Assembly: GCA_000482145.1 (NCBI GenBank)
Contig: AUXH01000065.1
Coordinates: forward strand, 1 to 48,826
Direction of reading: 5' to 3'
From: Strigomonas culicis
Lineage: Eukaryota; Euglenozoa; Kinetoplastea; Trypanosomatida; Trypanosomatidae
Length of the DNA stretch: 48,826 nucleotides
Under the pieces are notes generated by a model. That model was not told where the DNA came from and searched no databases. It worked only from the letters and a program-made list of their open reading frames with translations. How positions within the stretch are numbered: position 1 is the stretch's first letter; every line of letters starts with the position of its first letter. The translations under genes were made by a program, and so were the position numbers. This document shows, piece by piece, positions 19,401 to 27,713 of this stretch.

Positions 19401-22400
19401 GCGATCGGCTGCTGCGTCCCGTACAGGTCCACGTTCGGCATGTTGATGTCGTCGATGAAGACGACAAGGCGCTTCTTCGCAGGGGGGCCCAGCACCGTGT
19501 TGGTGCGCTTCTCAATGTGGTCTTCCATGGTGCGCTGCGCGTCCAAGCTCGTCGTACGAGAGCTGAAGTTCATCTCCAGAATCATCTCCTCCAGCCGCAC
19601 GCCGTCGGACGCAAGGTCCTTGCTCTGCTCCTCGATGGCGCGCAGCTTCAGCTCCTGCAGGTACGACTGGATGGTGACCGTCTTTGCCGTGCCGCTCTCA
19701 CCGACAAACATGACGGGCGTCCGATTCAGCACAATCTTGTTCAGCAGCCACATGTTCCGCTCCGTGTCGACGGTCGAGACGAGCAGGGAGCTGAACTTCT
19801 GATCCGGCGCGCGCTCGAAGGGCTTGATGAGCACATTCCACGGCTTCCAACGGTTGTCTTGCAGGTCAAAGTAGTAATCAAACAGCGTCTTCTTCTCGGG
19901 CAGAGACCCGGAGCCGACAAAGCGGGTGAGGAAGTTGTCCCCCACGTCCTGCATGTTCCACCCGCTGATCTTCTTGAGAAAGTGGTCGAAGCGAAGGCGG
20001 TCCTCCTGCGACCGGATGAGTGCACCCATGCTCCACACGCAGGAAAAGAAGAAGACGCACTGCAGTGCACGCGGCTCGAGCGCGTCCGTCGCCGGCGCAA
20101 TCGTCGAGAGCATCGTGCTCAGCTGCTTCACCATGTTCAGCGCGCTCGTCGGGATGACGAGCCGCAGCGGCGGCGTGATCTCCGTTCCGTCAATGCCGTC
20201 GAGCACAAAGTCCACCAGCGGCTGGATGAACTGGTCCGTCAGCTCCTGCAGCGTCTCCTGCTCGTCGCGCGGGCGCGTCAGCTGCCACGAGTACATGAAC
20301 GGCTTCCATCCCAGATTGATCGGATCGAGGAACACCATACCCACACGCGACACCGTCGCCGGCGACGCGTACTGCAGATCGCCCACCTCGAAGAGGAGCG
20401 AGCACTGCGGGTGCAGCCGAATACGCTCACCGTTGGGCAGCGTCAGCAGCTTGTTGTCGTCCATGACAGAGTTCATATCCTCCACCCACTTCGCATCCAC
20501 GTCGCCGTCGAAGATCACGTAGCGGCGCTCCTTCGCGGTGCCATCCGCGGGCCGGTTGATTGTTCGGAAGATATTGGAGAAGATACCGTCGCTCCAGTTG
20601 CGCGTCATGGGGTCCATGTAGCCGTAGAGCAGCGACGTCTGCTGTGCCTTGGGGTTGATCACGAAGAGCTTCGTCGTCAGGCCGAGCTCCGTCTGCGCCT
20701 TCGCGAGCGTGTCGATGACGACGGACTTGCCGCCGCCGGTGGGGCCGACCACCATGGAGGTGTGCCGCGTCTGCATCGTCTCGTAGAGCTGCACCACCTT
20801 GTCGATCTGGCGCGAGTCGATCTTGTAGTTCGCCTCGCGCAGCACCTTCGTGCCCGCCTGCGCCAGGTTCTCCTGCGGCACGCGGGTCGGGTCCAGGCCG
20901 GGGAACAGGTCGCCGATGAGGCCCTTGAACAGCGGCTCATCCTCCGCGATGAACTTGGGCGCGTTCATGTCGCGCAGCGCGCGCATCAGCACGGACTCCT
21001 CCGACAGCTCCGGCGAGCCGCGCTTCAGCTGGCCGGCCATCACCAGCACCGCCTTGAGCGCGCGCAGGCCCCAGTCGTAGTGGTGCTGCTTCGACAGCTG
21101 GCCGCGCGCCAGTGAGTAGAGCGTCACCATCTTCTTCGCCAGGTCGCGGGCCGTCGTGAAGCCCTCCGAGAAGAGCATGTTCTCCGCAATGAGCTCCATA
21201 TCCGGGACCACCATCACCACCGGGCGGAACAGTGCCTTGAGGTTGTCGGGCAGCTCCACGCGGCCGGCGTAGCCGGGGTTCATCGTGATGAAGATGCCCA
21301 CCGTCGGGTTCAGCCGGATGACCGCATCACCGAACAGGAACTGCTCCTCCTTGTTGCGCAGCGCAGACTGGATGCTGCGCAGCTGCTCCGACACGACCGA
21401 CAGCACGGGCAGCTCAATACGGTTGAACTCATCGAAGCAGCCCCAGGAGCCCGTCTGCGACAGACCGGAAAAGATGGTGCCCATCGCCTTGTAGTCGAGA
21501 CCCTCGCCGCAGTTAAAGACGACACACTGGATGGCCATGGCCTTCGCCAGATCCTTCACGGACTCCGTCTTGCCGGTACCTGCCGGACCGCCGGGGGCGC
21601 CGCCGAGGTTGAAGGTGAGGGCCTGCGTCAGCGTCATGAAGCAGCGGTCCGTCAGCGGCGTGATGACGAGGCGGCCGTTGAGGCCCATGTACTCGAAGCC
21701 GTAGTCAAAGCGGCCCGTGCACTGCTGGATGGTGCAGGTGTCCACCGCCTTCTCCCAGTAGAAGCGCAGCTGCGACTCCCAGTCGAACTCGCGCGCGTCG
21801 ACGACCGAGTCGCGGACGAAGCGGTCCACAATATCGCGCCCGTGCACGTCGACGATGATGAGCGTGTTGATCTTCTTACGGTACTGCTTGTCGATGTCCT
21901 TGTCCATCTCGCTCACGAGCTCGAGGAGCTGCTGCTTGAGCTTGTTGGAGAGCTCCTTGACGGCCGACTTCTTGCCCTTCTTCACCTCCTGGAAGGCGTT
22001 CTCGATCTCAAACGTCCAGAAGATCTTGGCGCCCGTGAGCGTCACCATGCCGTGGTACTTCTTGACCCACGCAAGGCGCTGCATCTTGGGGTAGTAGAAC
22101 ACGCCGGCCTTCAGAATGTCATGCAGCGTCGTTCGCGACTCCTCCAGGACGCCCTGCAGCCAGTTCTCGACCGCCTCGCCCTCCGTCTTCACCGGCGTCG
22201 CAAAGTCGAGACGCTCGCCCTCCTGCGACTCCACGCCGCACACCGTCTCATCCCTCTCGCTCTTGAAGAGCAGCCGGGCGCTGTTGTCGAACATCTTCAG
22301 CATGTGATCCTGCACCGCCTTGGCGCTGCCAGAGGCCAGAATAGACAGCAGCTCGTCGTCCGAGATGAAGTAGAAGCGCGGGAAGAGGCAGCGCTTGGTC

Positions 22401-25400
22401 TCCAAGTAGTTGCTCAGGTCCTTCTGGCACTCCTCCAGCTTCTCCTCGATGTAGCGCAGCTCCTCCAGGCGACCCGCCACGTTGCAGCAGTGCGACACGT
22501 TCGGGCCGCTGCTGCTGTCGTTCATGATGCGCACGAACTTCTTGTCCAAGTCGTTGAACTTGGCCGTCTCCTTCGGCAGCTGGTTCGCGATATCATCGTT
22601 GCCCTTGAAGATGGACTCGAGGTACTGCCACTTCTGCTGCACCGTCACCCACACGGCAATCACGTCGTTGATCATGGACAGCCGCCGCTCCCACAGCTTC
22701 ACCTCTTCAATGAACGGCTGGGCCCACTTGACGTTGGCAATCGACTGCATCTTGAGCATGTTGTCGTCCACCGCCTCCTGGATGTCGGAGACGTCCGTGA
22801 GGATGTCGCAGCGCACCTGGCCCTTGCGCGGCTCGTACTTGACGAGGAGGAACTCCTTCATTGACCAGAACTCCTTGATGCTGCGCACCTCCTGCTCCAC
22901 GCCCTGCTCGCGCGCGGCGGAGAGCACGACGGTGTCAATCTCCTCGCTGTAGCGGTACAGCTCCATGGCGATGAGGTCGTCCAAGCTGATCTGCTCGTAG
23001 TTGAACTCGCAATTCGTCACCTGCATGAGCTCCTTCCAGTGGCGCGCCTTCAGGGCCGGGCTCTTCAGCTTGGTCAGCAGGGGCAGCGAGTCCTGGAAGT
23101 TGAGAATCATCTGCTGCACCTGCGTGAAGGGGTCGACGCTCGCGTAGTTGCGGGAGAGCACCTTCGCCTTCTTGACGTGCTCCTCCGTCGTCGAGGACAG
23201 GTCCTCCAGCAGCAGGTCCTTCCAGCTGCTCCGGTTCCACCGACGCAGCACGGCGATCCACTGCTCGTACAGATCGTAGACGGTCTCCACCTTGGTCAGA
23301 TCCTCGTTGAGCGCCTGGAGGCTGGGGTGCGGGGTCAGCGGCAGGTCGAAGAGCTTCTCCGCCTTCGTCAGCTGGTCGCGGCGCAGCTGCAGGCTCGCCA
23401 GCCGCTCGCGCCACTCCTTCTTCGCCGCGTTGCCCGCCGCCAGGTCCTCGCCAAAGTGTCCCGGTCCCTTCGTCTTGTACTCGGACAGCACCTGCTCCCC
23501 CTCCTGCAGGAACCGGAGGACCTCGTTGAGCGTGTAGTCGCGGAACTGCAGCTTGCGGGGCTCCAGGTTGACGCCCGTCTGATACACGCGCGCGAGGGTG
23601 CACGACCACATGTCCCGCAGGCTCATCGCCTGCTTCAGCTCCGTCGGGTCGATGCGGACGCCAAAGCGCTGCAGGGAGTGGTAAATGTACTCGATCTCCG
23701 TCGTGTCCTGCTCCACCTCCAGCGCGGACTCCTTCGCGTTGTGCATCACCTCCAGCACAAACTTGAGGTCGTCGATGTTATCGCAGCTGCGGCTGAGGTC
23801 CGTGTTCACCTTCTCGATGTGCGTGTAGCGCTTCAGCATCCGCTGACGGACGGTGTCACCGAGCTGCGCACCCTCCATCGCGACCCACTGGTACACGTGG
23901 TCCACCAGCTCCGCGTAGAAGGCGGTTTCGTCGCAGCGCATAAAGCCAAAGTCCAGCACGTGCTCCTCGACATCAAAGTCGTTGATCATGTTGAAGTAGA
24001 GCTGAAACTTCGCGTCGTAGTCGATCCAGCGATACTTGTTCTTCGCCTGCTGCTCCACAGAGATCTTCTTGTCCGCCAAGTAGACGAAGCGGTACCGCTG
24101 CAACATCTTCATGTTGGTGGCGAGGGCGCCCAGGTGCGTCTGGATGGTACGGTTGATCAGCGCCTGCAGCTTGTACACCTGCGGGAGGTTGTAAATGTCC
24201 TGGAAGTAGGTGAAGAGCGTGTTGTACTCCTCCTCCGGCGGACGCGGAATGATTTCGCCCTGTGTGAACTCAATGCACGTGCCGCGCATCCACCGCTGAA
24301 ACAGCTTGGTCGACTCGATGATGCCCGCCTGGATCTTGTGAAAGGCGGTGGTGATCTCCTGCTGCTGGGGCGAGTAGGTCGGCTCCGAGGTGAGGTAAAT
24401 CGCCACCTTGAAGAGCGGCGGTCGCACCGAGGGCCGCGACGACGCATTGTAGCCCAGCAGCTTCGCGAACTGGCCGAGCGAGTACAGCACCATCTTGGTC
24501 AGCGCGCGCCAGATGCGCTGCTCCCAGTAGCTATAGTAGCTCGACAGCGCCGCGCACTTGCCGGTGTGCGTGCCGACGAGTTGGCTCTCCACCTTCGTCA
24601 GGAGCGACTTGGCCGTGCGGTACGCCCGGGAGGCGCGCTTCACGAGGTGCGAGCGCCGCCGCTCGACAATGTCGACCAGCACCTGCAGCTCCGGCAGCTC
24701 CCGCCCCGGCTGCAGCAGGTCCGCGTAGTTGGGCAGCAGCTTCGTGGACGCGATCTTGTTGATGATCTGCGTCTGGATGTTGTCCGCGCTCTTGCGCACC
24801 TCCCTGCTCAGGTTGCGGAACTTCGTGATGGCGCGATCGCACGCGTCGACAAAGTCCGGAATGCTCAGACTCGTCCAGTTGATGTCGACAAGGCCGGGCT
24901 CCAGCGCCGTCTTCAGCTCCCGCACATTCTTCGCGAGAATAATGCGCTCCGACCCCTCGAGGATGCCCAGCTCGAAGCTAAAGCTCAACAGCATGTTCTT
25001 CAGGGAGTCCACGTGGTGGTGGTACGTCTCGTCCTGCAGCGTCACGTGCAGCGCCTCCGTCGGGATCTCGAAGCCCAGCCGGTCCAGGTACTTGGACTCC
25101 CGGATGACGTCGAATATGCGCATATCGAAGTTCACCGTGTACTCGTCATCGCCGTTCTTCTGCAGGATGTTGAGTTTCAGCGAGTTGGTCGAAATCGCGC
25201 GGATCTCGTCGCGCCACTGCAGAAAGCGCGACGTGGAGTACTCCTTCATCTCCCGCGCGACTTCGACGTACTTGGTCTTGACCTGCCTGCCCATCGACGT
25301 GTTCAGCATGCCCTCCTGCTGGAAGCGCACCACGGGGCGCTTCAGCCGCTGAAAGAGCGAAATGCACCAGTGAATGGAGCCCGCCACCGGCGGCTGGTTC

Positions 25401-27298
25401 TTCGTCAGCGGCGGGTGGTCGCGGTAGTCGTGGAAAATGGACTGCACGTTCTCCACCTCCGTGAAGTACTGTGCGAGAACGCGGTCGGCCTTCTCCGAGA
25501 GCAGCGCGGAAATGTCAAAGGCGTTTCCGCTGCGGTCCGGGCGGTTGCGGATCTTGTTGAAGGACAGCAGCAGCTCAAACGCGGACTCGGCGCTGCGGAG
25601 ATCGTCGTCGAAGATCTTGTTGATGAAGATGGACACTTCCTGGTCCAGGCTCATGACCGTCGTGAGGAAGTTGGAGAACACAACCTGCCAATTGTGCGTC
25701 GCCTTCTTCTCGAAGGGGTCGAACGTGAGGGTCTCGAAGGGGCGCTTCAGCCGCTCCACGTCCTTCATGACGCGGTCGATGCCGATCGTGTCGGTGAGCA
25801 CCGTCTTGAGCTGCGCGCTGAGCACCGTTGTGTAGTACTCGATCGTCTCGATCACCTCCAGCAGATCCGAGCAGCGGTCCGACATGTAGTCCGTCACCTC
25901 GAACAGCCGGCGCTGATCGAAGTTCCAGTTCTGCTCGCGCTCCGTGTGGTTGATCTCTTCCTGCACGTTCACGTAGGCGGACTTCCACTTGAGCAGGCAC
26001 TGCTGGCCCTCCACCACCTTATGGCGTGCCTCCGCCAGCGGCAGCGACAGCACGGTGCGGAAGTCCACGTGCTCGCTCACCTTCTGCGCAATCGACTTGG
26101 CGATCTTCTCCAGCAGGCCGACCATCCGCTCCTCCGTGGAGTAGAAGCGCGAGATAATCCAGACCATACGCAGCGCCGTCATCATGGAGGACATGGTCTC
26201 AATGATGGGGTGCAGCGAGAGGTGCTTCGCGTCGAGGTTCTGTATGGTGCGGAAGTGGCGGTCGAGGGTGCCCAGGAACTTGACGTTGTCCTTCGCCTCC
26301 GCGTACTGGTGCGCGAACTGCTGCAGCGTCGTCGTGATCATGATGGACGAGTTGCAGTCGGCTGCCTTGGCAATGTGCAGGATCACCTTGGCCTGGGGCG
26401 AGTTGATCTGCTCGTAGAGGGCGCTGATCGTGCTGTACTTCTCGCGCCAGTACTCGATCTCGCCGAGCGGCCCCTCCTTCTGCGGGTCCAGTGACATGGC
26501 GTAGCTAACCTCCGCCTGCCACTGCGTCACCGTGATGTCCACCTGCCGCACCACGTCGTCGTTCGCCATTGCGGCACGCATGTCCGCGTCGGTGGTGCCG
26601 AGGTTCATGAGGTTCGGCGGGATGGGCAGCTTGCGCTCAGCGCTCACCTGGTTGACAAACCCCACCACCTGCGTGTTCATGCGCTGCACCCAGTTCGCAA
26701 TCTCCGCAAAGATGTGCTGCTTGTTCGCCATGGACGTCGTCGTCCCGTTGATGTCGGCCGTGGTCACGAGCGTCGTGTTTGTCTTCTTCTCCATGCTGAC
26801 GTTGATGTCGTTAATCAGAGGCTGGAAAATGTCGTTCAAGAACAGAAGAAGCGAGTTCAGCGACGGGACAGGCGTGCCGATCACTTCAAAGTGCTGCTCT
26901 AGTGCGAAGGAATCCTCCTTCCAAGCCTGCGCCTCCTCCGCGGTGATGGACGTCCCGTCGAGACGTGCGAAAAACAAACAGCGCGAGTAATCCATAGGGT
27001 AGTTGGCGGACCCTGTGATGTTGCTGTTGTGCACGGAATCGTTCGAGACGCGAAGCTTCTGGGGGCCTTTCACGCGGCCCTTCCCGCTGGAGGGGGCTCC
27101 CACGCTGCACACCTCGCCCTCACGGGCCACGATGACGAAACATGGATCCACGGCCGCGTTCTCCTTTTCAAAGACAGAGAGAATGGTGGCCACACATTCT
27201 TCATCGGCGAACAAATCCTCCAAGGATTGGTTGGAGATGTCATGGAAGCAGTCTTGTATGCGGGAAGCCACCCATTCCAACCTTGGATCTAAGGACAT
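13493..27298 (-). CDS. Axonemal dynein heavy chain, probably inner-arm I1/f alpha (DNAH10-like)
   Basis: An intact 4,601-residue dynein heavy chain. The long tail has a DHC_N1 region (about 200-780, with KNQPPVAGSIHW near 636), showing a multi-headed dynein, followed by the linker (about 1350-1760). The ring has P-loops GPAGTGKTE (AAA1, about 1908), GPTGGGKS (AAA2, about 2186), GESGTAKT (AAA3, about 2533) and GVGGSGKQS (AAA4, about 2903), with AAA1 Walker B in CFDEFNRI. The antiparallel stalk and microtubule-binding tip span about 3150-3440; AAA5, AAA6 and a C-terminal domain of several hundred residues complete the motor. All key P-loops look intact. NCGEGLDYKAMG after AAA1 and DGDVDAKWVEDMNSVMDDN in AAA2 resemble DNAH10/Chlamydomonas 1-alpha more than outer-arm chains, from memory and without alignment. 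The role would be setting flagellar waveform. An outer-arm chain is the main alternative. Confidence 0.95.
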   Translation of the reverse strand: MSLDPRLEWVASRIQDCFHDISNQSLEDLFADEECVATILSVFEKENAAVDPCFVIVAREGEVCSVGAPSSGKGRVKGPQKLRVSNDSVHNSNITGSANYPMDYSRCLFFARLDGTSITAEEAQAWKEDSFALEQHFEVIGTPVPSLNSLLLFLNDIFQPLINDINVSMEKKTNTTLVTTADINGTTTSMANKQHIFAEIANWVQRMNTQVVGFVNQVSAERKLPIPPNLMNLGTTDADMRAAMANDDVVRQVDITVTQWQAEVSYAMSLDPQKEGPLGEIEYWREKYSTISALYEQINSPQAKVILHIAKAADCNSSIMITTTLQQFAHQYAEAKDNVKFLGTLDRHFRTIQNLDAKHLSLHPIIETMSSMMTALRMVWIISRFYSTEERMVGLLEKIAKSIAQKVSEHVDFRTVLSLPLAEARHKVVEGQQCLLKWKSAYVNVQEEINHTEREQNWNFDQRRLFEVTDYMSDRCSDLLEVIETIEYYTTVLSAQLKTVLTDTIGIDRVMKDVERLKRPFETLTFDPFEKKATHNWQVVFSNFLTTVMSLDQEVSIFINKIFDDDLRSAESAFELLLSFNKIRNRPDRSGNAFDISALLSEKADRVLAQYFTEVENVQSIFHDYRDHPPLTKNQPPVAGSIHWCISLFQRLKRPVVRFQQEGMLNTSMGRQVKTKYVEVAREMKEYSTSRFLQWRDEIRAISTNSLKLNILQKNGDDEYTVNFDMRIFDVIRESKYLDRLGFEIPTEALHVTLQDETYHHHVDSLKNMLLSFSFELGILEGSERIILAKNVRELKTALEPGLVDINWTSLSIPDFVDACDRAITKFRNLSREVRKSADNIQTQIINKIASTKLLPNYADLLQPGRELPELQVLVDIVERRRSHLVKRASRAYRTAKSLLTKVESQLVGTHTGKCAALSSYYSYWEQRIWRALTKMVLYSLGQFAKLLGYNASSRPSVRPPLFKVAIYLTSEPTYSPQQQEITTAFHKIQAGIIESTKLFQRWMRGTCIEFTQGEIIPRPPEEEYNTLFTYFQDIYNLPQVYKLQALINRTIQTHLGALATNMKMLQRYRFVYLADKKISVEQQAKNKYRWIDYDAKFQLYFNMINDFDVEEHVLDFGFMRCDETAFYAELVDHVYQWVAMEGAQLGDTVRQRMLKRYTHIEKVNTDLSRSCDNIDDLKFVLEVMHNAKESALEVEQDTTEIEYIYHSLQRFGVRIDPTELKQAMSLRDMWSCTLARVYQTGVNLEPRKLQFRDYTLNEVLRFLQEGEQVLSEYKTKGPGHFGEDLAAGNAAKKEWRERLASLQLRRDQLTKAEKLFDLPLTPHPSLQALNEDLTKVETVYDLYEQWIAVLRRWNRSSWKDLLLEDLSSTTEEHVKKAKVLSRNYASVDPFTQVQQMILNFQDSLPLLTKLKSPALKARHWKELMQVTNCEFNYEQISLDDLIAMELYRYSEEIDTVVLSAAREQGVEQEVRSIKEFWSMKEFLLVKYEPRKGQVRCDILTDVSDIQEAVDDNMLKMQSIANVKWAQPFIEEVKLWERRLSMINDVIAVWVTVQQKWQYLESIFKGNDDIANQLPKETAKFNDLDKKFVRIMNDSSSGPNVSHCCNVAGRLEELRYIEEKLEECQKDLSNYLETKRCLFPRFYFISDDELLSILASGSAKAVQDHMLKMFDNSARLLFKSERDETVCGVESQEGERLDFATPVKTEGEAVENWLQGVLEESRTTLHDILKAGVFYYPKMQRLAWVKKYHGMVTLTGAKIFWTFEIENAFQEVKKGKKSAVKELSNKLKQQLLELVSEMDKDIDKQYRKKINTLIIVDVHGRDIVDRFVRDSVVDAREFDWESQLRFYWEKAVDTCTIQQCTGRFDYGFEYMGLNGRLVITPLTDRCFMTLTQALTFNLGGAPGGPAGTGKTESVKDLAKAMAIQCVVFNCGEGLDYKAMGTIFSGLSQTGSWGCFDEFNRIELPVLSVVSEQLRSIQSALRNKEEQFLFGDAVIRLNPTVGIFITMNPGYAGRVELPDNLKALFRPVVMVVPDMELIAENMLFSEGFTTARDLAKKMVTLYSLARGQLSKQHHYDWGLRALKAVLVMAGQLKRGSPELSEESVLMRALRDMNAPKFIAEDEPLFKGLIGDLFPGLDPTRVPQENLAQAGTKVLREANYKIDSRQIDKVVQLYETMQTRHTSMVVGPTGGGKSVVIDTLAKAQTELGLTTKLFVINPKAQQTSLLYGYMDPMTRNWSDGIFSNIFRTINRPADGTAKERRYVIFDGDVDAKWVEDMNSVMDDNKLLTLPNGERIRLHPQCSLLFEVGDLQYASPATVSRVGMVFLDPINLGWKPFMYSWQLTRPRDEQETLQELTDQFIQPLVDFVLDGIDGTEITPPLRLVIPTSALNMVKQLSTMLSTIAPATDALEPRALQCVFFFSCVWSMGALIRSQEDRLRFDHFLKKISGWNMQDVGDNFLTRFVGSGSLPEKKTLFDYYFDLQDNRWKPWNVLIKPFERAPDQKFSSLLVSTVDTERNMWLLNKIVLNRTPVMFVGESGTAKTVTIQSYLQELKLRAIEEQSKDLASDGVRLEEMILEMNFSSRTTSLDAQRTMEDHIEKRTNTVLGPPAKKRLVVFIDDINMPNVDLYGTQQPIAFLKLLIEYHSWYDRKDLLFKNVRDTQFVAAMAPPGGGRNALDPRFVSLFTVFNIIFPEDESIHTIYAQILADSLKTLPVDAAQLSQTVTDMTLRLYQSLVTALPATPAKFHYIFNLRDLSRVYEGLCRATAKSFPNVASFVRLWRNEVTRVFIDRMSDLNDKRFVEDLMVKELDRNFSAHKAYVTADPLLMSEFGDFQPNAEFQRLHVYEDFGPDFAKPRALVEAFMQELNESSKKIDLVMFDMALEHLLRIVRVLSLPRGHCLLVGVGGSGKQSLTKLAAALCEMNVFELVLSRHYSEDAFREDLKALYNRIGVAQEKTVFLFTDGHVKEEGFLELINNMLASGMVPALFAEEEKEPLYNAVAADVDALKLAPSKENKWSVFVSRCRDNLHVVLSMSPSGETLRTRCRNFPSLINNTTIDWFEKWPAQALQAVGSKMLAGEDLPGELRDAIVNHMVEVHMSADDLSTKYQQELKRHNYVTPKNFLGFLANYSKLLITKRESIDDIVQKFTIGLEKLHRAQEDVKVLQDELAEKDVTLREKQAVNDKMTAEITEQKSRTEKRKEEALSMEAELHIQNEEIEKETNEAQVVLDQAMPALEEAMEAVKHINPKSITELRSFAKPSESVVAVVRMVCVVKGAPSTWEAGKIMMGQGDFIRSLVDIDTLTPTLNQSKMNEITKILKEYPVNSNDLKKVSLAASGLMIWVEAMRKYWNVAKEVFPKQERVRQLQQAKETAEQQLTACRDEIDQLTENLRRLVDQLEAGLREARALQQEKAVMERRLNAARKLIDGFGSERVRWTEEKVSLSASRDQLVGDCLAGAAFLSYLGAFTFPYREEALTKIWLPDIRAKNIPLSENFAIRHLLADEVSISQWASDGLPSDELSIQNGILTTLSTDYTGKGKRAGKIRFPLCIDPQMQAVNWIKKQHASNPRFESATFSDPDFLKRLEFAIQYGNPFLFENVDEFIDPIIDSVLDPQFKYESGQRLIRIGDKEIPWDSNFKLYLCTKLPNPEYAAEVFGKTMVINYGVTEDGLEAQLLNYVVASERSDLQRMSEELVQTMAESRAQLKELEDTLIRELTLATGNILDNDDLIATLENTKSSAVEVGEKLEQAKETARTTEISRQQYRPAAKRGAVLYFVISQLSTINPMYEYSLSAFLHDVFAYSILKSDPSFEISDRLVNIINTLTYNLYCYVCMGIFEKDKLMLSLQMAIRLLEQESRIEHHELEFFLRGCVLASKDFPTNSFSWLTERQWNDICKLSQSCEVFAKLPEQIKGAEEEWKAWFALDRPEDSKALPCGYSEQINEFQLLCLLRCFRLDRVYNGVTNFITQCDLLGERFVMPPILRYKEVLDKSSALAPVVCIVSPGANPADEIVKLATKEVGIDKLRSISLGQGQGDEAMKLVELGAVRGHWVLLQNCHLLSTWMKDLEKTIEKMDQQPPHDQFRLWLTTEPSDSFPMGILQRSLKVVNEPPNGLKMNMKNTLSRVTEEQLEACMHPSFRPLVFTLSFFHAVVQERRKYGKIGWNVVYDFNETDFTVSMQLLDTYLTKAFTNKDPVPWDTLRYLVGEAMYGGRVTDSMDRRVVKTYLEEYFGDFLFDTFQPFHFFVGDGADYCLPPETYDASKKLTLAQMNAQVDAFPNANAPDVFGLHANAETGYLRNATENMWASLIELMPRSRNAAGHGESQEELLMKLTEEILQQIPTAFDMKQVARKETERAKENGYDAIQPTQVVLLQEIHRWNQLVASMSSSLRELQKALRGVIGMSRELDELALSLNNGQLPSVWRRLAPATRKSLGRWLAHFQRRHAQYLAWSTNGEPVCMWLSGLMVPDSYLSALVQVTCRKYKWPLDRSTMVTTVTTFRTADHVKDYPKDGAYVSGLFLEGARWDADTHQLMPQRKKELISEMPVLQIVPTEASRVKNVGTFKTPVYVTSDRRNAAGVGLVFLADLTSDAHPSLWTLESVALMLDSDD

Positions 27299-27325
27299 GG
27301 TGAGCTAAACAGCCTTCTTCTTTTT

Positions 27326-27350
27326 CTCAAAAAAAAGGAAGAAAAAAAAT
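27326..27350 (-). promoter_or_regulatory. Trans-splice acceptor of the dynein heavy chain gene
   Basis: On the sense strand a T/C tract of about 20 nt ends in TTTTTTTTGAG; the AG is at 27327-27326. A 27-nt 5' UTR leads to the ATG at 27298. Confidence 0.6.
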
Positions 27351-27602
27351 AGGTCGATCAGTATCTAATTCTTCTTCTGACAAAAACGTTTGTACGTTTA
27401 TACAAAAAGAGAAGAAACAAAAAAAAAGAAATTATGTACAAAGGTAAGAGTTGTGTATATACTTTTAAAAAGATAGAAGAAAGGAAAAAAAATGAGGGAG
27501 AGTTGTCATTTTAAAAAAAGAACACCAACTACTAGTACCAATGTTGCCTAAACCACATTACAGTGAGGGTTCAACTCATCCTAATTATTACCGTTTTTTT
27601 TT

Positions 27603-27620
27603 TTGTTGTTGTTGTTGTTG
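27603..27620. repeat. (TTG)6 trinucleotide run
   Basis: Simple repeat in the putative 3' UTR of the TPR-J gene (CAA on the sense strand). Confidence 0.85.
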
Positions 27621-27713
27621 TTTGTTTAAAAAAAAAAGATTTCAGGAGCAACGATAAAACAATAGTAACACATAGTATGTGGGAAGAAGAAGAAGAAGGC
27701 TCTCTCCTCCACA

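Larger units (their letters stand above)
27299..27713. other. Spacer between the TPR-J protein gene and the dynein gene
   Basis: AT-rich non-coding stretch with the 3' UTR of the TPR-J gene, a (TTG)6 run at 27603-27620 and the dynein splice signals. Confidence 0.6.

Noticed and set aside
15413..21115. Very long plus-strand ORF opposite the dynein gene
   Set aside because: It is exactly in register with the complement of the dynein codons; the translation is Arg/Leu/Val/His-rich with no domain, while the minus strand encodes an intact dynein.
23039..26494. 1,151-codon plus-strand ORF
   Set aside because: Antisense shadow of the dynein tail, with the same composition artefact and no family signature.
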